Source of the DNA: an uncultured Granulicatella sp.
Lineage (GTDB): Bacteria > Bacillota > Bacilli > Lactobacillales > Aerococcaceae
Length of the DNA stretch: 7,233 bases
Direction of reading: 5' to 3'
Assembly (NCBI GenBank): GCA_938017885.1
Contig: CALIJD010000059.1
Span: forward strand, 1 to 7,233
Shown piece after piece: positions 1 to 5,974 of this stretch. Numbering within the stretch: the first letter of the stretch is position 1; each line of letters begins with the position of its first letter. The notes beneath the pieces were generated by a model. That model was not told the DNA's origin. It ran no database searches and worked only from the letters and a program-made list of their open reading frames with translations. Made by a program: the position numbers and the translations under genes.

Positions 1-22
1 TTCCCTGTTCTTTTGGTGTTTT

Positions 23-53
23 ATTATAATTTCGATATAAAGCTTATGTTCAA
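23..53 (-). promoter_or_regulatory. Possible divergent promoter
   Basis: Read on the minus strand, TTGAAC (53-48) and a perfect TATAAT (28-23) form a promoter-like pair with a long 19-base spacer. The first CGATAT site falls inside the spacer. This would drive a gene to the left of the window, as in E. faecalis, where the citrate lyase operon diverges from citHO. TATAAT also reads on the plus strand at 25-30, and the region is very AT-rich, so a chance match is quite possible. Confidence 0.22.
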
Positions 54-145
54 TTTGTCACATCAAACTGTTTTTTTATTGTTTTTCGATATGAAAACAC
101 TATCTTTTTTATTAAATATTGTTTAAGATATCGCTATAAGTAAAC
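30..145. promoter_or_regulatory. Candidate operator array upstream of citH
   Basis: The core CGATAT occurs three times in the citH leader: at 33-38 and 87-92 on the plus strand and at 128-133 on the minus strand. The first lies in TTTC-GATAT-AAAG (30-42). The second lies in a perfect dyad TTTTC-GATAT-GAAAA (83-97). The third sits between GTTTA (121-125) and TAAAC (141-145), which are complementary arms. The first two cores are 54 bases apart, close to five helical turns. Dyads with A/T arms around a short core are typical of GntR-family operators, and the GntR-type gene downstream is the obvious candidate binder. That assignment is inference. A partial match to a CcpA cre site at 126-139 has about three mismatches and is not claimed. 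Confidence 0.45.
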
Positions 146-170
146 GAATTCATTTTTGAAGTGAGTTCGT

Positions 171-208
171 GGAGAGCCCTTCAGGTTTTAGCGACTGAAT
201 GATTCTCC
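171..208 (+). promoter_or_regulatory. Two-tier hairpin in the citH leader
   Basis: GGAGA (171-175) pairs with TCTCC (204-208), and TTCAG (180-184) pairs with CTGAA (195-199). The two 5-bp stems are separated by a 4x4 internal loop (GCCC/TGAT), and the 10-base apical loop is 185-194. No T-run follows closely enough to make it a clear terminator. If transcription starts upstream of 170 it is a folded 5' UTR element. If the -10 is TATTAT at 212-217, the same bases would instead be a DNA inverted repeat over the -35 region. It matches no riboswitch class that I recognise. Confidence 0.35.
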
Positions 209-246
209 TGCTATTATAAAAATTTTTTCAAAAAAGAAAGGAAGAT

Positions 247-1632
247 ATGATGGTTATCACAGTTGCAGCTTATGTAATGATGGCTATTTTCATGTACATT
301 ATCATGAAGAAAAAAATGTCACCATTCACAGCTTTAGTATTAATTCCATTAATTTTCGCAATTATTTTAGTTGCTACAGGTCAAGTCCAAGACGTAAACA
401 TCGGTACATTAATTCGCCAAGGGTTATTCGGAAATAACTCAAAAGATAAATTAACAGCGATGAAAGGAACTGCTGAAACAGGGGTTATGCTTCTATTCGC
501 GATCCTTTACTTCTCTACAATGTTAGACGCTGGATTATTCGATCCAATTACTAACAAAATGATTCGCTTCGCTAAAGGCGATCCAATGAAAGTATTGATG
601 GCTACTTCTATCGTAGCTGCTGCCGTATCATTAAACGGTGACGGAACTACAACTACATTAATCTGCTGCTCAGCTTTCGTGCCAATTTACAAAAAATTAG
701 ACATGAAATTAATGAACTTAGGGGTTCTTGTTATCTTACAAAACACAATCATGAACTTATTACCATGGGGCGGACCTACTGCTCGTGCAATGTCAGTTCT
801 TGGTGTAGAAGCAGATATCCTAGGTTACTTAGCACCAGGTATGATTCTTTCAGTACTTTACGTAATCTTCGTTGTTGCTCGCTCAATGGGTAAAAAAGAA
901 CGTGCACGTTTAGGAATCCAAGAATTAACAGATGCTGAATTAGATGAATTAACAACAATCACTGACCCAGAAGTGTTAGAAAAACGTCGTCCACAAAACT
1001 TCGTTATCAACGCTATCATGACAATCGTATTAATCGGTTGGTTAGTAGCGGGTTCATTTATCGATGCAATCGAAGTGAAACCAGTTGTATTATTCTTAGT
1101 TGGTACAGGTTTAGCCTTAATGATCAACTACCCAGACTTAAAATCTCAAGCGAAACGTATTGGGGACAACGCTGGGGATGCTGTACAAGTAGTATTACTT
1201 GTATTTGCTGCCGGAGTATTCATGGGATTATTCCAAGGAACTGGAATGGCGACTGCTTTAACAAACAGCATCGTTAAAATTATCCCTGAACAATTAGCAG
1301 GCTTCTGGTCATTAATTATCGCAATTATCTCAGTACCTGGTACATTCTTCTTAACAAACGACGGATTCTACTATGGAGTATTAATTCCATTCGCTGAAGT
1401 TGGACGTCAATACGGATTCACTGATATGCAAATGGCATTAGCTTCATTAATGGGTCAAGCATTCCACTTATTAAGCCCATTAGTAGCGTTCATCTACTTA
1501 CTATTACGTCTAACAGGATTAGACATGGGTGAATGGCAAAAAGAATCAGCTAAATACGCAGCTGTTATCTTCGTAATCTTCGTTGTAACAATCGTATTAA
1601 TGGGTCACATGCCATTATACTTACCACAATAA
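247..1632 (+). CDS. citH: CitMHS-family metal-citrate:H+ symporter
   Basis: A 461-residue, very hydrophobic membrane protein with about 11-12 membrane segments and one charged cytoplasmic loop near residues 213-250. Family signatures of the CitMHS (citrate-Mg/Ca:H+ symporter) group are visible: NGDGTTTT (130-137), LPWGGPTARA (172-181), FFLTNDGFYYG (367-377) and GQAFHLLSPLV (403-413). Members bring in citrate complexed with a divalent metal, driven by protons. Which metal is preferred cannot be read from the sequence. The Shine-Dalgarno AAAGGAAG (237-244) suits either of two adjacent ATG codons; 250 has the better spacing, so the true start may be one codon later. Codon use is strongly biased (Leu almost always TTA, Phe mostly TTC), consistent with high expression. 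The next gene is a GntR regulator, as in the citHO pair of E. faecalis. The family is near certain; the symbol rests on synteny. Confidence 0.93.
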   Translation: MMVITVAAYVMMAIFMYIIMKKKMSPFTALVLIPLIFAIILVATGQVQDVNIGTLIRQGLFGNNSKDKLTAMKGTAETGVMLLFAILYFSTMLDAGLFDPITNKMIRFAKGDPMKVLMATSIVAAAVSLNGDGTTTTLICCSAFVPIYKKLDMKLMNLGVLVILQNTIMNLLPWGGPTARAMSVLGVEADILGYLAPGMILSVLYVIFVVARSMGKKERARLGIQELTDAELDELTTITDPEVLEKRRPQNFVINAIMTIVLIGWLVAGSFIDAIEVKPVVLFLVGTGLALMINYPDLKSQAKRIGDNAGDAVQVVLLVFAAGVFMGLFQGTGMATALTNSIVKIIPEQLAGFWSLIIAIISVPGTFFLTNDGFYYGVLIPFAEVGRQYGFTDMQMALASLMGQAFHLLSPLVAFIYLLLRLTGLDMGEWQKESAKYAAVIFVIFVVTIVLMGHMPLYLPQ

Positions 1633-1651
1633 GTAAACAATTGAATTTGTG

Positions 1652-1690
1652 AAAAAGACTTGTTCAGGCCCAGCCTAACAAGTCTTTTTT
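1652..1690 (+). terminator. Rho-independent terminator after citH
   Basis: AAAAAGACTTGTT (1652-1664) pairs perfectly over 13 bp with 1677-1689. The stem is extended by AGG/CCT (1666-1668 with 1674-1676) after a single bulged C, with loop CCCAG, and it ends in six T's (1685-1690). It begins 20 bases after the citH stop, so it should limit read-through into the regulator gene. The A-run on the left arm may allow weak action on the minus strand as well. Confidence 0.92.
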
Positions 1691-1719
1691 GTGCATTTTT
1701 CACTCTTTTCGTTTATACT
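1689..1719 (+). promoter_or_regulatory. Putative promoter of the regulator-citG operon
   Basis: TATACT (1714-1719) is a good -10 hexamer about 37 bases before the start codon. The best -35 candidate, TTGTGC (1689-1694), overlaps the end of the citH terminator and leaves a long 19-base spacer. A promoter is expected here because a strong terminator separates citH from the next gene. The -35 assignment is weak. Confidence 0.4.
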
Positions 1720-1755
1720 ATTTCTGATGCATAGAACAAATTCAAGGAGGCTATT

Positions 1756-2451
1756 ATGTCAGCAGTCATTCAAGCAGTTAAAAACAATCTAGACATTACT
1801 CAAAATAAACCTCTCAAAATTTCACTTTACGAAGCATTTCGTAAAACGATTATTTTAGGGGAGATTCCTGCCGGCACAAGAATTAACGAAAAAGAGTTTT
1901 CGACTGAGTTAAATATCAGCAGAACTCCTATTCGATATGCCTTAAATGAATTAACGAAAGAATTGTTAGTAGAACACATTCCTAAAATCGGCGTTATTGT
2001 AAAAGGAATTTCCATCAAAGACGCCCATGAAATCTTTGAAATTAGAAAGTCCCTCGACACCTTAGCAACCATTAATGCCATGAAACTCATGACGAAGAAA
2101 GATTTCGAAGAGCTCGCAGCCATCTTAGAAGAATGCGATAAACTAAACGCTGAAGATAAAGTAGATGAAGTACTGGCTAACTTCACAACCTTTAATGATT
2201 TTATTTACGAAAAATGTCAAATGACTCGTCTAAAAGAAATCGTCAACGAACTCCGTACTTACGTGATATACTTCCGTGACTTATCGATTCGTTCATCCGA
2301 ACGCCGCACAAAAGCGCTGAACGAACACAAACTCATCTATCGCGGAATGCTCAACAAAGACGTGGAACAAATCACGCTCATTACTCATGAACACTTAGAC
2401 CGCTCTTTGCAATTTATCCTAAAACAAATGGAGACATTGCACATTGATTAA
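1756..2451 (+). CDS. citO: GntR-family (FCD) regulator, CitO-like
   Basis: A 231-residue transcription factor. Residues about 20-84 form a GntR winged helix-turn-helix (EIPAGTRINEKEFSTELNIS, then SRTPIRYALNEL at 55-66 as recognition helix). Residues about 90-220 form an all-helical FCD effector domain starting at EIFEIRKSLDTLA. FCD domains usually bind a metal through Asp-x3-His plus two later His residues. Here the later pair is present (H191 and H213, the usual 22 apart), but the Asp-x3-His positions read F143 and N147. The gene starts at ATG with a perfect AAGGAGG (1744-1750) five bases upstream. Its place between a CitMHS transporter and citG matches CitO, the citrate-responsive activator of E. 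faecalis. It probably acts on the CGATAT sites in the citH leader; that is inference. Its 3' end overlaps citG by 8 bases. Confidence 0.82.
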   Translation: MSAVIQAVKNNLDITQNKPLKISLYEAFRKTIILGEIPAGTRINEKEFSTELNISRTPIRYALNELTKELLVEHIPKIGVIVKGISIKDAHEIFEIRKSLDTLATINAMKLMTKKDFEELAAILEECDKLNAEDKVDEVLANFTTFNDFIYEKCQMTRLKEIVNELRTYVIYFRDLSIRSSERRTKALNEHKLIYRGMLNKDVEQITLITHEHLDRSLQFILKQMETLHID

Positions 2452-3274
2452 TCCTGAGTTTTTAGCACAAGCGGCAACAGACGCCCTTCTTCAAGAAGTG
2501 AATCTCGCGCCAAAACCTGGCTTAGTAGACCCTATTTCTAACGGAGCTCATAAGGACATGACAAAGGACACCTTCTACAAAAGCATCGAAGCGCTACGTC
2601 CTTATTTACTCGCCTACGCCAAAGCAGGAGAGAACCATAACGGCACTCCACTTGACTTATTCAACGAGCTCCGCGCCCTTGGAAAACAAGCAGAAGACGC
2701 GATGATGGCTGCCACAAACCATATCAATACCCATAAAGGAGCTAATTTCTCCTTTGCGCTGATTTTAGGTGCCACCGCTCATACAAAAGGCAACATTCCA
2801 GAAGCTTTGCACCACTGCCAACTCATGACGCGCCATCTCATTGAAGTGGATTTTGCCAATCTCGACCGAAAAGAACATCTTTCGTATGGGGAAAAACTCT
2901 ACATTGAACATGGCATCACAGGAATCCGAGGCGAAGCAGCAACTGGCTACCCAAGCCTTGCAAAAGCGCTGGACTACTACCAATCGATAGAACATTTATC
3001 CAAACGTCACCGCGACTTACTCCTTCTTCTATATCTTATGACCTTTGTCGAAGACGGAAACCTCATTCACCGTGGCGGAATCGATGCGTATAAGAAGGTC
3101 CAACAAGAAGCTAAACTCCTCTTTGACGAAGCCCAAACGCTCTCAGAAGAAGAGCTTGTCTCCAAATTAGAAGACTACGACAAAGTCCTTATCGAGCGTA
3201 ACCTCAGCCCTGGAGGTAGCGCAGACCTACTCTCACTCACCTTCTTCTGTCACAAAATACAACAAAACGGATGA
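2444..3274 (+). CDS. citG: Triphosphoribosyl-dephospho-CoA synthase
   Basis: A 276-residue cytoplasmic enzyme that joins ATP and 3'-dephospho-CoA to give 2'-(5''-triphosphoribosyl)-3'-dephospho-CoA, releasing adenine. The product is the precursor of the prosthetic group on the citrate lyase acyl-carrier subunit CitD. The whole family pattern is present: PKPGLVD (23-29), NGAHKDM (33-39), NTHKGA (95-100), GIRGEAATGYPS (160-171), EDGNLIHRGG (203-212) and RNLSPGGSADLL (252-263). Length is near normal for a stand-alone CitG, with no CitX fusion. The start is TTG, inside the last codons of the regulator, with GGAGA (2430-2434) nine bases upstream. This start keeps the conserved N-terminus, and translation is probably coupled to the regulator. 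Its codons are more GC-rich than those of citH. The stop codon lies inside the terminator stem. Confidence 0.95.
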   Translation: MINPEFLAQAATDALLQEVNLAPKPGLVDPISNGAHKDMTKDTFYKSIEALRPYLLAYAKAGENHNGTPLDLFNELRALGKQAEDAMMAATNHINTHKGANFSFALILGATAHTKGNIPEALHHCQLMTRHLIEVDFANLDRKEHLSYGEKLYIEHGITGIRGEAATGYPSLAKALDYYQSIEHLSKRHRDLLLLLYLMTFVEDGNLIHRGGIDAYKKVQQEAKLLFDEAQTLSEEELVSKLEDYDKVLIERNLSPGGSADLLSLTFFCHKIQQNG

Positions 3275-3291
3275 ATCCTCATCCGTTTTTT
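3264..3291 (+). terminator. Terminator overlapping the end of citG
   Basis: AAAACGGATGA (3264-3274) pairs perfectly with TCATCCGTTTT (3279-3289) around a 4-base loop ATCC, followed by T's to 3291. The last three codons of citG, including its TGA stop, form the left arm of the stem. The A-run on the left side could also make it work against transcription arriving on the minus strand. Confidence 0.93.
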
Positions 3292-3413
3292 CTTTGCTCT
3301 TTTTCCTCCCCAGCACTTTCCCTATCTGCGTCCATTACTAGCACACACCTCATATTCTCCCTTCCCCGCGCCAGAGAACTCAGCCTGCACACACCTGTCG
3401 CACTCTCTTATTT
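3292..3413. other. C-rich gap with a 10-base direct repeat
   Basis: This stretch has no recognisable gene. It is visibly richer in C and G than its surroundings and strongly strand-asymmetric (C-rich on plus). GCACACACCT occurs exactly twice, at 3341-3350 and 3387-3396. On the minus strand a 24-codon frame runs from ATG at 3353 to TGA at 3279, with an AAGGGAG-like stretch just upstream. It ends within the citG terminator and resembles nothing I know, so it is not called as a gene. Confidence 0.5.
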
Positions 3414-3656
3414 AAGAAAGGATTAACCTTTTTATGGCAGAAAGGGACGATATACGAGAGAAACCTCGGATTTTATAATAGCAATAATGGGAAATCGTAT
3501 TAAATGTGAATTAGCAGGAGTAGTCCACTCTTGGACGTACTCCTGCTTTGAAGCTTTAAAGGTGAGAGACCCTAGGCTCGAACCGATACCCCATTATAGC
3601 TATTATGAAGACATCCGAGGGAATCTCGAGTATATCGGACCGTAAGGTCCTTTCTC
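3414..3656. repeat. Long imperfect inverted repeat, MITE-like
   Basis: Two arms carry the same blocks in mirrored order. CGATATAC (3448-3455) mirrors 3630-3637, and CCTCGGAT (3464-3471) mirrors 3613-3620. ATAATAGCAATAATGGG (3475-3491) mirrors 3590-3606 with 16 of 17 matches. AGCAGGAGTA (3513-3522) mirrors 3538-3547. A weaker outer match, GAAAGGA (3416-3422) to TCCTTTC (3648-3654), may mark the ends. The arms differ in length by insertions, the right arm carrying about 20 extra bases at 3548-3583. No transposase and no clear target-site duplication were seen. It could be a miniature inverted-repeat element, two opposed copies of a smaller repeat, or a structured RNA. I recognise no named repeat family. 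Confidence 0.72.
3513..3547. repeat. GC-rich hairpin at the centre of the inverted repeat
   Basis: AGCAGGAGTA (3513-3522) pairs with TACTCCTGCT (3538-3547). GTCCA (3523-3527) pairs with TGGAC (3532-3536), with one bulged G at 3537 and the loop CTCT. This gives 15 base pairs with no T-run on either side, so it is not an ordinary terminator. A second small hairpin, GGACC-GTAA-GGTCC (3637-3650), lies near the right end of the repeat; read on plus as RNA, its loop has the GNRA pattern. Confidence 0.7.
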
Positions 3657-3670
3657 CTACTTTCAAGCAC

Positions 3671-3701
3671 AAAAAAGAGTTAACGCAGTTTGCGTTAACC
3701 C
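3671..3701 (-). terminator. Terminator of the gltX operon
   Basis: On the minus strand, GTTAACGCA (3699-3691) pairs with TGCGTTAAC (3687-3679) around a 3-base loop. The stem is extended by a G-U and a G-C pair and followed by six T's (plus-strand A-run 3671-3676). It starts 13 bases after the gltX stop codon and closes the right-hand operon. Confidence 0.93.
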
Positions 3702-3714
3702 TTTCTGTCAGCTT

Positions 3715-5190
3715 TTATTTAATAAGAGCAAGTGCGGCTTGGATGTGTGCAATGCTGCGTTCTCTTCCAAGCAACTCAATCGTCTTACCGATAGCCGGCC
3801 CGTGTGTTTGTCCGCTCGTTGCCACACGAATTGGCATAAACAAGTTTTTACCCTTCACGCCAGTTTCCTTTTGAACCTCTTTAATGGCTGCCAAAATACT
3901 TGGCTCATCAAAAGTTTCCATCGCTTCTAATTTAGACATAAAAGCATTCAATACCGTTGGAACAGTTTCACCTTGAAGCACTTCTTTTGCTTCGTCATTT
4001 TCCACTTCGAAATCTTTTCTGAAGAATAATGTTGATAAAGCAACGATTTCATTCATGTAGCTCATTTGGTCGTGGTACAACGCCACTAATTTCACTAACC
4101 ATGCATGTTCTTCAGGAGAAACTTCTTCCGATACGATTCCCGCTTTTTTCAATTGCGCAATCGCCATTTCAGCCACTTCTTCTAATGGAGTTTTCTTCAC
4201 GTATGTGTTGTTAATCCATTCTAATTTCTTCGGATCGAAGGCTGCTGGTGATTTACCAAGACGTTTTTCGTCGAAGATTTCGATGAATTCTTCACGGCTG
4301 AAGATTTCATGTTCACCTTGAGGAGACCATCCTAGAAGCGCGATAAAGTTGAACATCGCTTCTGGCAAGTACCCTAAGTCTTTATATTGTTCGATGAATT
4401 GTAGGATTGATTCATCACGTTTTGATAATTTTTTACCTGTTTCCGTATTAATAATTAATGTCATATGTCCAAAACGTGGTGGTTCCCAACCAAACGCTTC
4501 GTAAATCATTAATTGTTTTGGAGTGTTGGCAATATGGTCATCTCCACGTAAAACATGAGTGATTTCCATGAAGTGGTCATCCACTGCTACTGCAAAGTTG
4601 TATGTTGGCATTCCGTCACGTTTTAAGATAACGAAGTCTCCACCGACGCTTGTAGACTCGAATGAGATTTCACCTTTAACGATATCATCAAAAGCATAGG
4701 TACCAGTCTTTGGAACACGGAAACGAACAACAGGAGTGCGTCCTTCTGCTTCAAAAGCGTCACGTTGCTCTTGTGTTAAGTGAGCATGTTGCCCGCTATA
4801 GTGAGGCATTTCGCCACGAGCACGTTGCGCTTCACGTTCTGCTTCCAATTCTTCCTCTGTCATATAGCATTTATACGCTTTGTCTTCAGCAATTAATTGC
4901 TCGATGAGTGGATTATAAATGTGTTCACGTTCTGATTGACGGTAAGGACCGTATTTGCCAGGTTTGTCTGGACCTTCATCCCAATCCATTCCAAGCCATG
5001 TTAAGTTTTCTAATTGGCTTTCTTCTCCGTGTTCAAGATTTCTCTTGCGGTCAGTATCCTCGATACGGATGATGAACTCTCCACCATAATGTCTCGCGAA
5101 TAAATAGTTAAATAGGGCTGTACGAGCATTCCCGATGTGCAAGTGCCCTGTTGGACTTGGTGCATAACGTACACGCACTTTATCTGTCAT
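3715..5190 (-). CDS. gltX: Glutamyl-tRNA synthetase
   Basis: A class I aminoacyl-tRNA synthetase of 491 residues that attaches glutamate to tRNA(Glu). The HIGH-type motif is in [10 protein letters not shown] (11-20), IEDTD is at 43-47, and the KMSKS-type motif is KLSKRD (254-259). The C-terminal anticodon-binding part ends with the usual [19 protein letters not shown] pattern. The Cys cluster of the zinc site known in the E. coli enzyme is not visible. The frame opens 8 codons upstream at 5214, but the chosen ATG has AAAGGAAG (5205-5198) seven bases before it and gives the family's normal N-terminus ([15 protein letters not shown]). In most Firmicutes this enzyme also charges tRNA(Gln) with Glu for later amidation; that is family knowledge, not tested here. 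It follows the methyltransferase gene by 69 bases with no terminator between, so co-transcription is likely. Confidence 0.97.
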   Translation of the reverse strand: MTDKVRVRYAPSPTGHLHIGNARTALFNYLFARHYGGEFIIRIEDTDRKRNLEHGEESQLENLTWLGMDWDEGPDKPGKYGPYRQSEREHIYNPLIEQLIAEDKAYKCYMTEEELEAEREAQRARGEMPHYSGQHAHLTQEQRDAFEAEGRTPVVRFRVPKTGTYAFDDIVKGEISFESTSVGGDFVILKRDGMPTYNFAVAVDDHFMEITHVLRGDDHIANTPKQLMIYEAFGWEPPRFGHMTLIINTETGKKLSKRDESILQFIEQYKDLGYLPEAMFNFIALLGWSPQGEHEIFSREEFIEIFDEKRLGKSPAAFDPKKLEWINNTYVKKTPLEEVAEMAIAQLKKAGIVSEEVSPEEHAWLVKLVALYHDQMSYMNEIVALSTLFFRKDFEVENDEAKEVLQGETVPTVLNAFMSKLEAMETFDEPSILAAIKEVQKETGVKGKNLFMPIRVATSGQTHGPAIGKTIELLGRERSIAHIQAALALIK

Positions 5191-5234
5191 TGTAAAACTT
5201 CCTTTCTTTGTCATTCTTACTTATTGTAAAACTT
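5189..5234. repeat. 12-base direct repeat in the gltX leader
   Basis: ATTGTAAAACTT occurs exactly at 5189-5200 and again at 5223-5234, 34 bases apart. Read on the coding strand, the inner copy is AAGTTTTACAAT. It runs from the end of the Shine-Dalgarno through the first two bases of the gltX start codon. The outer copy has the same letters but no SD before it and is followed by AAG instead of GAC. A short local duplication is the simplest explanation. Confidence 0.75.
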
Positions 5235-5259
5235 TTCAAGCCATATTTCCATGATTAAT

Positions 5260-5961
5260 TTACAAGTCTTCTAAAATATATTTAAAATCTTTCTCTTCCA
5301 TTTTTTGAATCATAATAATCCCATCCCCTAAAGGAAGTAAAGTCGATTTTAAGGTTGGGTCACTTTGTACTAAATCAAGGAACATATTGAGACGGCGATG
5401 AATTTTACGCACACGTCTTGGGCGCTCCATCACATCTTCTAAAATCGTTCCACCTTGGAAAATATCATCCACGACCAGCACTCCGCCAACTTCTAGAACG
5501 TCCATGCAGTAGGGGAAGAACTCAATATATTTTGCTTTGGCGCTGTCCATAAAGAGGAAGTCATATTTCCCTTGTTCTAGCGTTGGTAAAATATCAGCTG
5601 CATCGCCTTCCAATTGAGTGATTCGGTCGGCTAAACCTAATTTTTCAAAGTTGGCTTTGGCACGGCTATACATCAATTCATAGCGGTCAATGGTGGTTAC
5701 TTTTGCTTGTGGTGAAGCTGTAGCCATTAGACTCGCTGAGAATCCAACTGCTGTCCCAATTTCTAAAATATTCTTCGGTTGGGTTAGTCCAACTATAAAA
5801 TCTAGGAAAACGGCTGTTTCATGAGGAATAATGGGAATTCCTAATTCATTAGCCATATTCTCTAGTTCGCCTAAGCCACCCGGAAAACGGCGTTGACTTG
5901 TGCGCATGTACTCGACCAGTTCCGGTTTGACAACAGGTCTGTGCATCATTTCATTTAACAT
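5260..5961 (-). CDS. SAM-dependent O-methyltransferase, YrrM/TrmR type
   Basis: A 233-residue Rossmann-fold methyltransferase of the O-methyltransferase family 3 (COMT-like). SAM-binding motif I is ILEIGTAVGFSASL (65-78). TIDR (90-93) carries the acidic residue that usually holds the ribose, and EGDA (118-121) follows. The metal-site region shows D139 in FLFMDSAKAKY and D165-D166 in VVDDIFQGG. The nearest characterised relative is B. subtilis TrmR (YrrM), which methylates 5-hydroxyuridine at the tRNA wobble position. A tRNA role would fit the gltX neighbour, but the substrate is not shown by the sequence. The frame is open 68 codons further upstream, but that part overlaps the DUF2207 gene and reads through its Gly/Ser tail in another frame. 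The chosen ATG has AAGGAG (5972-5967) five bases upstream. It begins 13 bases after the preceding stop, suggesting coupled translation. Confidence 0.9.
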   Translation of the reverse strand: MLNEMMHRPVVKPELVEYMRTSQRRFPGGLGELENMANELGIPIIPHETAVFLDFIVGLTQPKNILEIGTAVGFSASLMATASPQAKVTTIDRYELMYSRAKANFEKLGLADRITQLEGDAADILPTLEQGKYDFLFMDSAKAKYIEFFPYCMDVLEVGGVLVVDDIFQGGTILEDVMERPRRVRKIHRRLNMFLDLVQSDPTLKSTLLPLGDGIIMIQKMEEKDFKYILEDL

Positions 5962-5974
5962 AAATTCTCCTTCG

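Noticed and set aside
126..139. CcpA cre site (AGATATCGCTATAA)
   Set aside because: About three mismatches at conserved positions; better explained as part of the CGATAT array.
91..202. Tiny leader-peptide frames (ATG at 91-126; GTG at 161-202) before citH
   Set aside because: Neither has a ribosome-binding site, and neither shows a codon run that would suggest attenuation.
3434..3478. Short frame MAERDDIREKPRIL on the plus strand
   Set aside because: Only 14 residues, the SD-like sequence is about 12 bases away, and the frame lies inside the left arm of the inverted repeat.
3548..3600. tRNA-like GGTTCGAGCC on the minus strand (T-loop resemblance)
   Set aside because: The flanking bases do not form a T-stem, and no acceptor, anticodon or D arm could be fitted around it.
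3605..4907. Plus-strand frames of 60-90 codons across gltX and its 3' gap
   Set aside because: They are antisense shadows of the well-supported gltX gene, with no ribosome-binding sites or recognisable products.
5191..5214. Upstream start of gltX adding MTKKGSFT
   Set aside because: The SD before the inner ATG is far better, and the inner start matches the normal N-terminus of glutamyl-tRNA synthetases.
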